DNA from: Rhizobiales bacterium NRL2
Lineage (GTDB): Bacteria; Pseudomonadota; Alphaproteobacteria; Minwuiales; Minwuiaceae
Length of the DNA stretch: 64,000 nucleotides
Direction of reading: 5' to 3'
Assembly (NCBI GenBank): GCA_001664005.1
Contig: CP016093.1
Coordinates: 627,001-691,000, forward strand
Made by a program: the position numbers and the translations under genes
Notes under the pieces: generated by a model
Databases searched by the model: none
What the model saw: only the letters and a program-made list of their open reading frames with translations
Told to the model about the DNA's origin: nothing
Shown here: positions 50,086 to 57,917 of the stretch, piece by piece
How positions within the stretch are numbered: the stretch's first letter is position 1
Layout: every line of letters starts with the position of its first letter

Positions 50086-50270
50086 GGGACGGGACGCACC
50101 TGAAGCGGGACGGGATTGCGGGTTAGCGGGACGATAGTGGGACGAAACGCGAGTAAACCGGGACGGATTCGCACCTTACCGGGACGATGATGGGACAGGG
50201 TGGCGCCAAGCTGGGATGGGAATCGAATGACGCGGGACGGAATGGCCGCATTGTGGGACAGACCCGGGAC
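50086..50270 (+). repeat. GGGAC array phased at 21 and 11 bases
   Basis: GGGAC begins at 50086, 50107, 50128, 50139, 50160, 50181, 50192, 50234, 50255 and 50266, with GGGAT at 50213 filling the one missing place. Steps are 21, 21, 11, 21, 21, 11, 21, 21, 21, 11. One extra copy lies at 50091. All copies read in the same direction and lie on about the same face of the helix. An 11-base step excludes a codon-based origin. Sequence between words is not conserved. Confidence 0.9.
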
Positions 50271-50662
50271 GGCCTGCAGGAGCGGCACGCAAGGTCTTCC
50301 GCAACCGGCGTATGGCGGTTCTGTGCTGCGAGCCTCCCCCTAGGATCCCCGCAGGCACTCGACCATCCGTGACGCTCCATGTGCCCCTGCTGCAATCGAC
50401 ATAAGCGCCGAATGCTTGCTCTGCCGCGAGAGATGATGGATGTCTCCCGTCGAAAGGCGGTGTCGTTCGTTGAGGAGCGCAATCCGGTCCGGATAGGGCA
50501 CCCAGCCGATCACTTCCGCCCCGTCTGCATGGTCCCGAGAGAGACTGATTCGCGCGATGATTCGCCGGTTCCGCACCTGATGCCTGCATCTCGTTGGCGG
50601 TATTGGCCCCGATTTCGACCCCGATCATCCCCACCGCCCAAGAAATCGGTGGAGGTTTTCTG

Positions 50663-50799
50663 AACGCTCCTAAAACGCTTGAACGCTCTAAAACGCCTTT
50701 TGAACGCCTGTTTTGGGCCATTAAAACGCTGCCGGCTTCGAGCGTTTTGAAATCGGGGCTTCCGAGACGGGTTCTCCCACAGGTTTTACCGCAGAACGC
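50663..50799 (+). repeat. AACGC cluster upstream of the ParB-methyltransferase gene
   Basis: AACGC begins at 50663, 50674, 50682, 50692, 50703, 50725 and 50795, with an inverted copy at 50742-50746. Copies alternate between GAACGC and AAAACGC, and two of them form a near-tandem unit of 19 bases. Steps of 8-11 and 22 bases are less regular than in the other two blocks. It lies 90-230 bases before the next gene, so it could be an operator region. Confidence 0.75.
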
Positions 50800-50890
50800 T
50801 TTGACATTCCCGCAAGGATCGCGAATGCGTGGATGAAGGGCGCGATGGGAACAGAACGTGATCATTCGTGTCCCTGAGCAAACCAACACC

Positions 50891-52333
50891 ATGTCGGAGA
50901 ATCTGAGAATGAGCTCCAGAAACCAGCGCCGCGCAGGCGGTACGAAGCAGACCGACCGAACCCGGAGCAGAAGCCCGGAACGGGTCGTATCCACGATCAC
51001 CGAGCGCCGCATTGATGCGCTGCGCCCCTATGAGGGCAATGCCCGGACCCACTCGAGACGGCAGATCCGCCAGATCGCTGACAGCATCGATCGCTTCGGC
51101 TTCACCAACCCGGTGCTGATCGCCGACGATGACACCATCATCGCCGGCCATGGCCGCGTGCTGGCGGCACGATCGCTCGGCATGACGGAGGTGCCGACCG
51201 TGCGTCTTTCGCACATGAGCGAAGCCGAACGCAGGGCCTACATCCTGGCCGACAACAAGCTCGCCCTGAATGCGGGCTGGGACCAGGACCTGCTGGCGAT
51301 CGAACTGCAGGGACTGATCGATCTCGACTTCGATGTGGAACTGACCGGCTTCTCGCTCGCGGAGATCGATTTTACCCTCGATGCGGCAAGCGAACGGGAG
51401 ACACCGGGCCCGGCGGCACCGGAGGACGAGATCCCGCCGCTGCCGCAGACAGCGATCAGCCGGCAGGGCGATCTCTGGCGCTGCGGACGCCATCGACTGC
51501 TCTGCGGTGATGCCCGCTCATCTGCCGACTACGATCTGCTGCTGGAACAGGAGCAGGTCGATCTGGTCTTCACCGATCCGCCCTACAATGTAGCGATCGA
51601 CGGCCATGTCTCCGGACTTGGCAAGGTGCGCCACCGGGAGTTTGCCTTCGCCTCGGGCGAGATGTCGGAGGACGCCTTCACCACCTTCCTGACCGAGACC
51701 CTGGGAGCGGCGGCGGATCGCTGTCGCGACGGCGCCATCGCCTTCGTCTGCATGGACTGGCGGCACATGGGGGAGTTGCTCGCGGCAGGCCGCACGGTCT
51801 TCTCGGAACTGAAGAACCTCTGCGTCTGGAACAAGACCAATGGCGGCATGGGGAGCTTCTATCGCTCCAAGCATGAGCTGGTCTTTGTCTTCAAGGTGGG
51901 GACGGGTCCGCATGTGAACAGCTTCGGTCTCGGCGAGACGGGTCGCTACCGGACCAATGTCTGGGACTATGCCGGCATCAACAGCTTTGGTGCCAGCCGG
52001 GACACGGATCTGGCCATGCACCCGACGGTCAAGCCGGTCGCCCTGGTGGCGGATGCGATCCGGGACTGCTCGAAGCGGGGTGACATCGTGCTCGACGGCT
52101 TTGGCGGTTCGGGCACGACCCTGATCGCAGCGGAGCAGGTTGGCCGCCAGGCACGGCTGCTGGAGTTCGATCCGGCTTATTGCGATACCATCGTGCGGCG
52201 TTGGGAACGCCTTACCGGCAAGCACGCCACGCTCGCGGCATCGGGTGAGCGTTTCGAGGATGTCGAGGAGGAACGCCTTGCCGGGGTCGAGCCAGGGGCA
52301 TTCGGCCCTGCCAACGGGGAGATCGCCAAATGA
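50891..52333 (+). CDS. ParB-like / DNA methyltransferase fusion (beta class), second copy
   Basis: A 480-residue protein from the ATG at 50891; GTG at 50858 and ATG at 50909 are alternatives. Residues about 30-160 are the ParB-like domain (RIDALRPYEGNARTHSRRQI, DTIIAGHGRVLAARSLGM). The methyltransferase has LLCGDARSS, catalytic DPPYNVAIDG and later DGFGGSGTTLIAAEQ, the beta-class order. It differs in most positions from the prophage copy at 24,692 and has no restriction gene beside it. It leads a cluster with DUF5681 and a nucleotidyltransferase; the AACGC word block lies just upstream. Confidence 0.88.
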   Translation: MSENLRMSSRNQRRAGGTKQTDRTRSRSPERVVSTITERRIDALRPYEGNARTHSRRQIRQIADSIDRFGFTNPVLIADDDTIIAGHGRVLAARSLGMTEVPTVRLSHMSEAERRAYILADNKLALNAGWDQDLLAIELQGLIDLDFDVELTGFSLAEIDFTLDAASERETPGPAAPEDEIPPLPQTAISRQGDLWRCGRHRLLCGDARSSADYDLLLEQEQVDLVFTDPPYNVAIDGHVSGLGKVRHREFAFASGEMSEDAFTTFLTETLGAAADRCRDGAIAFVCMDWRHMGELLAAGRTVFSELKNLCVWNKTNGGMGSFYRSKHELVFVFKVGTGPHVNSFGLGETGRYRTNVWDYAGINSFGASRDTDLAMHPTVKPVALVADAIRDCSKRGDIVLDGFGGSGTTLIAAEQVGRQARLLEFDPAYCDTIVRRWERLTGKHATLAASGERFEDVEEERLAGVEPGAFGPANGEIAK

Positions 52334-53289
52334 GCGGCGGTCAGGACGGTGGCAGCGGACAACCGCGCCGACGAGCCAGCGCTGCGAATCACGACGACCG
52401 CACGAATACCGATGCTCATCGCGACGACGGTGACGATTACGAGGTAGGCTTCCGCAAGCCGCCACGGTCAACGCGGTTCAAAAAGGGCCAGTCCGGCAAT
52501 CCACGAGGACGACCGAAGAAGCCCAAGCCGGAACCCATTCATCTGGCGGATGCGCCTGCCGACACCTTCCTCGAACAGGAAGCCTATCGTCTGCTGACGT
52601 TCCGGGAGAACGGCCAGGAGGTCCAGCTTCCGGCCACACAGGCGGTGGTTCGCTCATCGATCATGTCCGCGCTCAAGGGCAACCGCCTGTCTCAGCGCTT
52701 TGTCATCGAGCTCATGGACCGGAAGGAGGAGCAGTATCTTGAGTTACGCCTGAAACGGTTCTTGCGTCTGGAGAAGCTGAAGGCCGAGGGCGAGGCGAAG
52801 ATAGCCGAACATCAGAAGCGGGGCCTGCCACCGCCTGACCTGCTGCCGCATCCGGAAGATATCGTGCTCAACTACCGGACCAGCGATGCGGAGATCCATG
52901 GCCCCGAGACCCGCGAGGATCTCCGCGACTGCGCGTACACGGCCGATCTGCGCGATCTCTGCATGATGCAGGCCGCGCTCAGCGAGAAACAACGCCCGAG
53001 AACCGAAGCAGGAGACAAGAGCAATGTCCCCACGGCGATGGTGTTTGCCCAACTCATGGACCACCTCCTACCCCGCCGCTTCCAGTGGAGCGAGGTCGAG
53101 GAAGTCTCGGTGTTCATGGGCTTCATGGCCGAGGACCGCAAAAAGTTGAAGGCACGGATCGAAAGGGAGATGGCGCGGCTCGAACGCGAACGTCCGCCAT
53201 CAACGCTGAGTGAAGCCCAACGGGCCCTGGTCGATCGGACTTCGCAACGGCTAGGTGAACAACTCTGGCCAAAGGAGAAGGAGGGCTGA
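52330..53289 (+). CDS. DUF5681 protein
   Basis: A 319-residue protein. It has the DUF5681 signature FRKPPRSTRFKKGQSGNPRG, then RPKKPKPEPIH, at residues 39-70, after a disordered acidic N-terminus. The rest is helical and charged (EEQYLELRLKRFLRLEKLKA), with an Arg/Glu-rich C-terminus. The start overlaps the methyltransferase stop (ATGA). DUF5681 proteins regularly accompany ParB-methyltransferases in mobile DNA, and the KKGQSGNPRGRP motif looks like a DNA minor-groove hook. The function is not known. Confidence 0.85.
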   Translation: MSGGQDGGSGQPRRRASAANHDDRTNTDAHRDDGDDYEVGFRKPPRSTRFKKGQSGNPRGRPKKPKPEPIHLADAPADTFLEQEAYRLLTFRENGQEVQLPATQAVVRSSIMSALKGNRLSQRFVIELMDRKEEQYLELRLKRFLRLEKLKAEGEAKIAEHQKRGLPPPDLLPHPEDIVLNYRTSDAEIHGPETREDLRDCAYTADLRDLCMMQAALSEKQRPRTEAGDKSNVPTAMVFAQLMDHLLPRRFQWSEVEEVSVFMGFMAEDRKKLKARIEREMARLERERPPSTLSEAQRALVDRTSQRLGEQLWPKEKEG

Positions 53290-53435
53290 CGGCACCCGGT
53301 CTGGAGGAAAGGTCGGGTAGATTGACAGGCCGAAATGCTGAGAGATCCGAACCCGGCTGGACTTCCGGGGGCGACCAAGTCATTCCCGGTGTTGTAGTTG
53401 GCATTCATCCACGAGAAGAGACAAGGAACTTTCCG

Positions 53436-54260
53436 ATGGCACAGCTGCGCCAACTGGGCCCGGGCTTCGACCCGGTGGTCGTCGCCGGAATCGACGCAAA
53501 GCTGCACGAGGTCGAGGCGAACCATGGTGTCCGCATTCTGCTGGCCATCGAGAGCGGCAGCCGGGGATGGGGTTTTCCATCGCCGGACAGTGACTACGAC
53601 TGCCGCTTCATCCATGTCCGCCCGCAATCCGATTATCTGAGCCTCTATCCGCCGCGCGATGTCATCGAGTATCCGCCGGATGCGATCTACGACGTGAATG
53701 GCTGGGACCTCGCCAAGATGCTGAAGCTGCTGCTGAAGGGCAATGCCGTGGTGCTGGAATGGCTGATGTCGCCCTTTGTCTATCGCGGGGAGGCGGACTT
53801 CCGGGCTGAGGCGCTGGCCCTGGCCGACCAGGTGGTACAACCAGCTGCCATCGCGATGCATTACCTGCATCTGGGGGAACGGCAACGGGAGACCGCCTTT
53901 GCCGACGGATCAGAGGTCCGGCTGAAGAAGCTGTTCTATGTCCTGCGCCCGGCCCTTGCCTTGCGTTGGATGCGGCTGCATCCGGACAGGGCGATCGTGC
54001 CCATGGCGTTCCGGACCCTGGTGGCGGAGAGCGATGTCTCTGCGGACAGCACCGCGATCATCGACGATCTGCTCGCCCGCAAGGCGGAGACACGCGAGAT
54101 GGGGCACGGAAGGATGCCACGGGAGATTGGCGCCCTGATCGACGCGGAGTTCGGGCAAGCGCGGCAGCGCTGGCCGGAACCGGCAACGCGGCCAGGAGAC
54201 GAGGCGGTCAGACTGGCGGATGCGTTCTTCCAGAGGTGGGTGAATAGCGGGGACAGCTAA
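53436..54260 (+). CDS. RlaP-type nucleotidyltransferase
   Basis: A 274-residue DNA polymerase beta-superfamily protein. The nucleotidyltransferase core GSRGWGFPSPDSDYDCRF lies at about 41-58, with the metal-binding Asp pair in DSDYD. It is followed by VIEYPPDAIYDVNGWDLAKM and a helical C-terminus (KLFYVLRPALALRWM). This matches the family called RNA repair pathway polymerase beta (RlaP, PF10127). Its substrate here is unknown. The ATG at 53436 follows AAGGAAC; longer frames to the left lack a site. It is 147 bases after DUF5681, possibly a separate unit. Confidence 0.85.
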   Translation: MAQLRQLGPGFDPVVVAGIDAKLHEVEANHGVRILLAIESGSRGWGFPSPDSDYDCRFIHVRPQSDYLSLYPPRDVIEYPPDAIYDVNGWDLAKMLKLLLKGNAVVLEWLMSPFVYRGEADFRAEALALADQVVQPAAIAMHYLHLGERQRETAFADGSEVRLKKLFYVLRPALALRWMRLHPDRAIVPMAFRTLVAESDVSADSTAIIDDLLARKAETREMGHGRMPREIGALIDAEFGQARQRWPEPATRPGDEAVRLADAFFQRWVNSGDS

Positions 54261-54413
54261 GCAGCGTCTTGGGTCACGGTCCACCAAGGCTCAGGACTCA
54301 TTGATCATATCCGGTATATGGCGGCTTCCGCGATTGCAATGGCTGACATGAAATGGACCTGTCGCGGTTTTGATGCCGGCGAACTTCGACAGGAAAACGC
54401 AGTCTGATCCGGA

Positions 54414-54854
54414 TCAACCACTGCCGATTTCGATATTCGCGAATAGCTTGTCGATGATTGGACAATCAGGGACTTCGCCACCCTCACACTGAGTCGACAT
54501 GTCCGCGAGTGTCTGCTCCAGTCGCATCAGATCACCGATCTTGGCACGAATGTTACCCAGGTGTTCGACCGTCATTGCGTGAACCTGACCGCAGCTGTAA
54601 TCGCCGCCGTCGACGAGGCTCAGCAACCCCTTCAGCTCTTCAATGGTAAATCCCAGCTCACGACCTCGCAGGATGAACTTGAGCCTTCTGTGTGCGTCCT
54701 GGCCGTACAGACGATATCCATTTTCGGCACGCCTCGGTTCCGGCATCAGGCCGATCTTCTCATAATAGCGAATGGTTTCGATATTTGTCCCGGCGGCCTG
54801 TGCCAGGCCGTTCCGGGTCACATGATCGAGAGGGTCGTCGGGTTTGTTCAACAT
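54414..54854 (-). CDS. merR: Mercury-responsive MerR regulator
   Basis: A 146-residue MerR-family protein. The winged helix has RNGLAQAAGTNIETIRYYEK, then ENGYRLYGQDAHRRLKF, and a dimerisation helix follows. Cysteines at 88, 123 and 131 have almost the spacing of the mercury ligands of classical MerR (82, 117, 126), so Hg(II) sensing is likely. It is divergent from merT, with the operator at 54860-54890 in between. The preceding 153-base gap (54261-54413) contains no gene. Confidence 0.9.
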   Translation of the reverse strand: MLNKPDDPLDHVTRNGLAQAAGTNIETIRYYEKIGLMPEPRRAENGYRLYGQDAHRRLKFILRGRELGFTIEELKGLLSLVDGGDYSCGQVHAMTVEHLGNIRAKIGDLMRLEQTLADMSTQCEGGEVPDCPIIDKLFANIEIGSG

Positions 54855-54859
54855 TTCTC

Positions 54860-54890
54860 TTGAGCCTGTAGGGACTACAGACCCTACCAT
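54860..54890 (+). promoter_or_regulatory. MerR-type promoter/operator of the mer operon
   Basis: TTGAGC (54860-54865) and TACCAT (54885-54890) are 19 bases apart, the over-long spacer that MerR activators twist into shape. The spacer carries the dyad CTGTAG-GGAC-TACAG. It lies between merR and merT, so metal-bound MerR should switch on merTPFA from here. Confidence 0.85.
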
Positions 54891-54923
54891 CCGGCTATGA
54901 ATTCTACAACGAGAGAGCAAGAA

Positions 54924-55331
54924 ATGCCCGCCACACCGCACGATACCCCGTCTGACGGGGCCGACGGAACAGTCTCTGATATAGAGAGTCGCCGCAGCGG
55001 CCTGCTGGCCGGTGCGGGGTTGCTCGGCGCCCTTCTCGCTTCGTCGTGCTGCATCGTGCCCTTGGCATTTGTGACGCTCGGGATCAGCGGCGCGTGGATG
55101 AGCAATCTCACCGCGCTTGAACCCTACAAGCCGTATTTCGTGGCCGTAACCCTCCTGATGCTCGGGGCCGGGTTCTGGCACGTCTACATCCGACCAAGGC
55201 GGGCGTGCGCGGCGGGGTCCTATTGCGCAAGCCCGGCTTCGGGACGGATTTCCAGGACGCTCCTGTGGCTGGCAACAGCCATCGTGCTGCTGGCCGCGAC
55301 GATCAATTACTGGGCCCCCCTGTTTTATTAG
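54924..55331 (+). CDS. merT: Mercuric ion transporter MerT
   Basis: A 135-residue inner-membrane protein with three helices. The first has the paired cysteines SSCCIVPL, typical of MerT; GISGAWMSNLTALEPYKPYF is the conserved loop, and CAAGSYCASP is the cytoplasmic cysteine pair. It passes Hg(II) into the cell for MerA. I chose ATG 54924, after AGAGAGCAAGAA; the ATG at 54897 lies where transcription should start. The merP start follows eight bases after its stop. Confidence 0.92.
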   Translation: MPATPHDTPSDGADGTVSDIESRRSGLLAGAGLLGALLASSCCIVPLAFVTLGISGAWMSNLTALEPYKPYFVAVTLLMLGAGFWHVYIRPRRACAAGSYCASPASGRISRTLLWLATAIVLLAATINYWAPLFY

Positions 55332-55339
55332 GAGCAATG

Positions 55340-55687
55340 ATGATGAAACGAACTGCCGCTGTTCTTGTTGCATTGGCATCGATAGGTGCCGTCGGATTGG
55401 GGGGATCCCATGTTCTGTCCAACGCGATGACGGCGAACGCCGCTGAAAGCGCCTCTGTTGCGCAGCAGACGCGGACCTTTGCGGTCCAGAAAATGACCTG
55501 TGCGCTCTGCCTGATCACGGTTCGGACGGCGATGGAAGCTGTCGAAGGGGTGGAGTCAGTGCAGATCGATCTCGACACAAAGACCGCAGCGGTGGTCTTC
55601 GATCCGGCGATCACGACACCGGATCAGATTGCCCGGGCTTCGACCAATGCCGGGTATCCGGCAAATGCGGTTCCCGAAGGCAGCTGA
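55340..55687 (+). CDS. merP: Periplasmic mercury-binding protein MerP
   Basis: A 115-residue protein with a signal peptide (hydrophobic core about 6-25, cleavage after TANAAES-like residues) and one heavy-metal-associated domain with KMTCALCLITVRTAM, the C-x-x-C metal site. It would pick up Hg(II) in the periplasm and hand it to MerT. Three ATGs follow each other (55337, 55340, 55343); the second has the best distance to AGGAG. Its last 23 bases overlap merF. Confidence 0.9.
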   Translation: MMKRTAAVLVALASIGAVGLGGSHVLSNAMTANAAESASVAQQTRTFAVQKMTCALCLITVRTAMEAVEGVESVQIDLDTKTAAVVFDPAITTPDQIARASTNAGYPANAVPEGS

Positions 55688-55946
55688 AATAAATGATCGC
55701 ACGATACTGAGGACCGGGATTGGCGGGACAGTGGTTGCCGCACTCTGCTGCTTCACGCCAGTGCTGGTCATCCTGCTTGGTGTGACCGGATTGTCGGCCT
55801 GGCTGGGCTGGCTGGACTATGTGCTGCTCCCAGCCTTCGCGATCTTTATGGCCATCACGGTCTATGCCCTCTGGCGCAGAAGCAAGCGACAGAATGATGA
55901 GTGCTGCGAGACAGACAATGCGCAGGAAAGACGACAGGAACGCTGA
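55665..55946 (+). CDS. merF: Mercury transporter MerF
   Basis: A 93-residue inner-membrane protein with two helices. The MerF hallmark VVAALCCFTPVLVILLG is at about 22-38 and the conserved GWLDYVLLPAFAIFMAITVY at 48-67. A second vicinal cysteine pair lies near the end (DECCETD). It is an additional Hg(II) importer. The start overlaps merP by 23 bases and no strong ribosome-binding site is seen, so translation may be coupled. Its stop overlaps the merA start. Confidence 0.9.
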   Translation: MRFPKAAEINDRTILRTGIGGTVVAALCCFTPVLVILLGVTGLSAWLGWLDYVLLPAFAIFMAITVYALWRRSKRQNDECCETDNAQERRQER

Positions 55947-57379
55947 TGAACAATATCGTCAATATGGACCCGTCACGCGCCGCGGGCGCAGGCTATGATC
56001 TGGTTGTTGTCGGGGCGGGGTCGGCCGGATTTTCAGCCGCAATCACTGCGGCGGATGCCGGCGCGCGCGTTGCCCTCGTTGGGCACGGAACCCTTGGCGG
56101 CACATGCGTGAATGTCGGCTGTGTTCCCTCAAAGACCCTGATCCGCGCCATGGAAGGCTTGTACGGCGCAAACCTCGGCCGCTTTGCCGGGATCGAAGGC
56201 AAGGCGGTGATCAAGGACTGGTCGGCGGTTATCCGACAGAAAGACGATCTGGTGGAGGAGTTGCGGCAGGCCAAATACGCGGACCTGCTTCCGGCCTATG
56301 AAGGCGTCAACTATCTCGAAGGCCCGGCCCGCATTGTCGAAGGCGGGGTAGAGGTCAGCGGCAGGTTCATTCGGGCTGCCCGGACCATCATTGCGACGGG
56401 ATCGCAACCATTGATCCCGGAGATTTCTGGTCTTGGCGACGTTCCCTACCTCACCAGTACAACGGCCCTTGAACTGCCAGACCTACCTGCATCCCTGCTG
56501 GTCATTGGCGGCGGCTATGTCGGTGCGGAGATCGCACAGATGTTCGCCCGTGCGGGCGTGCGCGTCACAATTGTCTGCCGAAGTCGCCTGTTGCCCGAAG
56601 CCGAGCCAGAGATCGGCGCAGCCTTGTCGGGGTATTTCCGGGATGAAGGAATCATCGTGCAGCAAGGAGGGAGCTACAGGAACATCGCGGTATCAAGGGA
56701 TGGCGTGACCTTGCGCGTGGACAGGGGCGGCGACCTTGTCGAACTGAACGCTGAGCGGGTGCTTGTCGCAACCGGCCGTCGACCCAATACCGACGGGCTT
56801 GGACTGAAGGAACGCGGGATAAGGCAGGAGAGCAATGGCGGCATAGCCGTGGATGATCTGATGCAGAGTTCAGTTGCGGGCATCTATGCGGCGGGCGATG
56901 TGACGGGGCGCGACCAGTTTGTCTACATGGCCGCTTATGGTGCAAAGCTGGCCGCAGAGAATGCAGTGAACGGCGCGGCGCGGCGCTACGATGCGACAAC
57001 GATGCCTTCGGTCGTGTTCACCGATCCGCAAGTAGCGAGCGTCGGTCTCACGGAACAAGCCGCCATGTCAAAGGGGCTAAAGGTTCGCACGTCGCTGCTG
57101 CCTCTTGAATACTTGCCCAGGGCGCTGGCTGCACGGGACACACGCGGCCTGATCAAGCTCGTTGCCGAAGCCGGAACGAACCGGATTCTGGGGGCGCACA
57201 TCCTGGCTCCCGAGGGAAGCGACAGCATCCAGACGGCAATGCTGGCCATCCGCTTTGGCATGACGGTAGCTGATCTCGCTGACACGATATTCCCGTACCT
57301 GACGACTGTAGAAGGGCTGAAGCTGGCCGCACAGACCTTCGACAAGGATATTGCAAGGCTGTCCTGCTGTGCTGGTTAA
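55946..57379 (+). CDS. merA: Mercuric reductase MerA, without the N-terminal metal domain
   Basis: A 477-residue flavoprotein that reduces Hg(II) to Hg(0) with NADPH. The FAD motif VVVGAGSAGFSAA (21-33), the redox pair in GGTCVNVGCVPSK (Cys 54, Cys 59), the NADPH motif VIGGGYVGAEIA and the C-terminal vicinal pair LSCCAG (Cys 474-475) are all present. The NmerA domain (a MerP-like N-terminus of about 80 residues) of Tn501 MerA is missing; short forms of this kind are known. It is the last clear mer gene. Confidence 0.93.
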   Translation: MNNIVNMDPSRAAGAGYDLVVVGAGSAGFSAAITAADAGARVALVGHGTLGGTCVNVGCVPSKTLIRAMEGLYGANLGRFAGIEGKAVIKDWSAVIRQKDDLVEELRQAKYADLLPAYEGVNYLEGPARIVEGGVEVSGRFIRAARTIIATGSQPLIPEISGLGDVPYLTSTTALELPDLPASLLVIGGGYVGAEIAQMFARAGVRVTIVCRSRLLPEAEPEIGAALSGYFRDEGIIVQQGGSYRNIAVSRDGVTLRVDRGGDLVELNAERVLVATGRRPNTDGLGLKERGIRQESNGGIAVDDLMQSSVAGIYAAGDVTGRDQFVYMAAYGAKLAAENAVNGAARRYDATTMPSVVFTDPQVASVGLTEQAAMSKGLKVRTSLLPLEYLPRALAARDTRGLIKLVAEAGTNRILGAHILAPEGSDSIQTAMLAIRFGMTVADLADTIFPYLTTVEGLKLAAQTFDKDIARLSCCAG

Positions 57380-57448
57380 GCAGAACGCTCTCGCTGTTCC
57401 TCGGGTTGTGAATGGACACCTGCCAATGTTGCAGGTAAAGATCGACGC

Positions 57449-57787
57449 ATGAAAATCACGGCGCATATTCTGGTTCTTGCCCTGCTTGCCGCCTTCGGCA
57501 CAGCTGCCTTTGCCAATGTATCGGCTGCAGGCAGCATGAAAATGCAGATGCTGGCGACCGCCGATGTTCACGCAGGCATGGTCGAGTGCGGTGATTGTGA
57601 TGTTGACGGTCCGTCAACGATGTCGTGCGGTGAAATGTGCTTCACTTCCCACATGATAGCGTTTGCCGCGACTGAATCAGACATTCCCTCGATGCACCGC
57701 GTCGCATTTCTTGATGTCCCTGATTTTTCAATCGGTCGACAGGCATCACCCGACCCGTTCCCTCCGAAGGCAATCATCCTGAACTGA
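57449..57787 (+). CDS. Small exported Cys/Met-containing protein
   Basis: A 112-residue protein with a signal peptide (ILVLALLAAFGTAAFANVSA). The mature part has HAGMVECGDCDV, STMSCGEMCFTSHM and several Met residues, enough soft ligands for Cu or Hg binding. I know no family name. Similar small proteins accompany copper or mercury genes in alphaproteobacteria. Just upstream lies the dyad ACCTGC/GCAGGT (57419-57437), a possible operator. It probably starts the copper part of this locus. Confidence 0.7.
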   Translation: MKITAHILVLALLAAFGTAAFANVSAAGSMKMQMLATADVHAGMVECGDCDVDGPSTMSCGEMCFTSHMIAFAATESDIPSMHRVAFLDVPDFSIGRQASPDPFPPKAIILN

Positions 57788-57917
57788 CACCAGTCGGATT
57801 TCGATCCGGCCAGGCTGTCTTTCACGCACCGTTGGCCTAGGAGCGATGGTGTTCGGATGAATGTCGGCAATCTGCCCCAGTTCGCGCAGGTGCCGCGCTT
57901 CGGGAACTCTTCTGAAA

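Larger units (their letters stand above)
49328..50890. other. Gene-free region of 1.5 kb with three blocks of short repeated words
   Basis: No reading frame here has both a ribosome-binding site and protein-like composition. The region instead holds a 14-base direct repeat (49450 and 49514), a CAGGG array with a perfect inverted repeat, a GGGAC array and an AACGC cluster, each described separately. It links the restriction island to the ParB-methyltransferase cluster and is probably a DNA-level element or a junction of old rearrangements. Confidence 0.7.

Noticed and set aside
49657-50270. A CRISPR array or plasmid iterons
   Set aside because: Only five to seven bases are conserved per unit and spacers are 4-16 bases, so it is not CRISPR. 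Iterons are normally longer conserved units beside a rep gene, and no rep gene is present.
50176-51012. Minus-strand and + strand frames of 80-280 codons across the phased repeat region
   Set aside because: They run through the repeat words in arbitrary phase, lack ribosome-binding sites and show no protein-like pattern.
54261-54413. A remnant of an IS end between the nucleotidyltransferase and merR
   Set aside because: The sequence looks IS-like in places, but no matching inverted repeat or transposase piece was found.
57419-57437. The ACCTGC/GCAGGT dyad as a CueR-type copper operator
   Set aside because: No -35/-10 pair with the 19-20 base spacing fits around it, and no CueR gene is in the window, so I mention it only as a possible operator.
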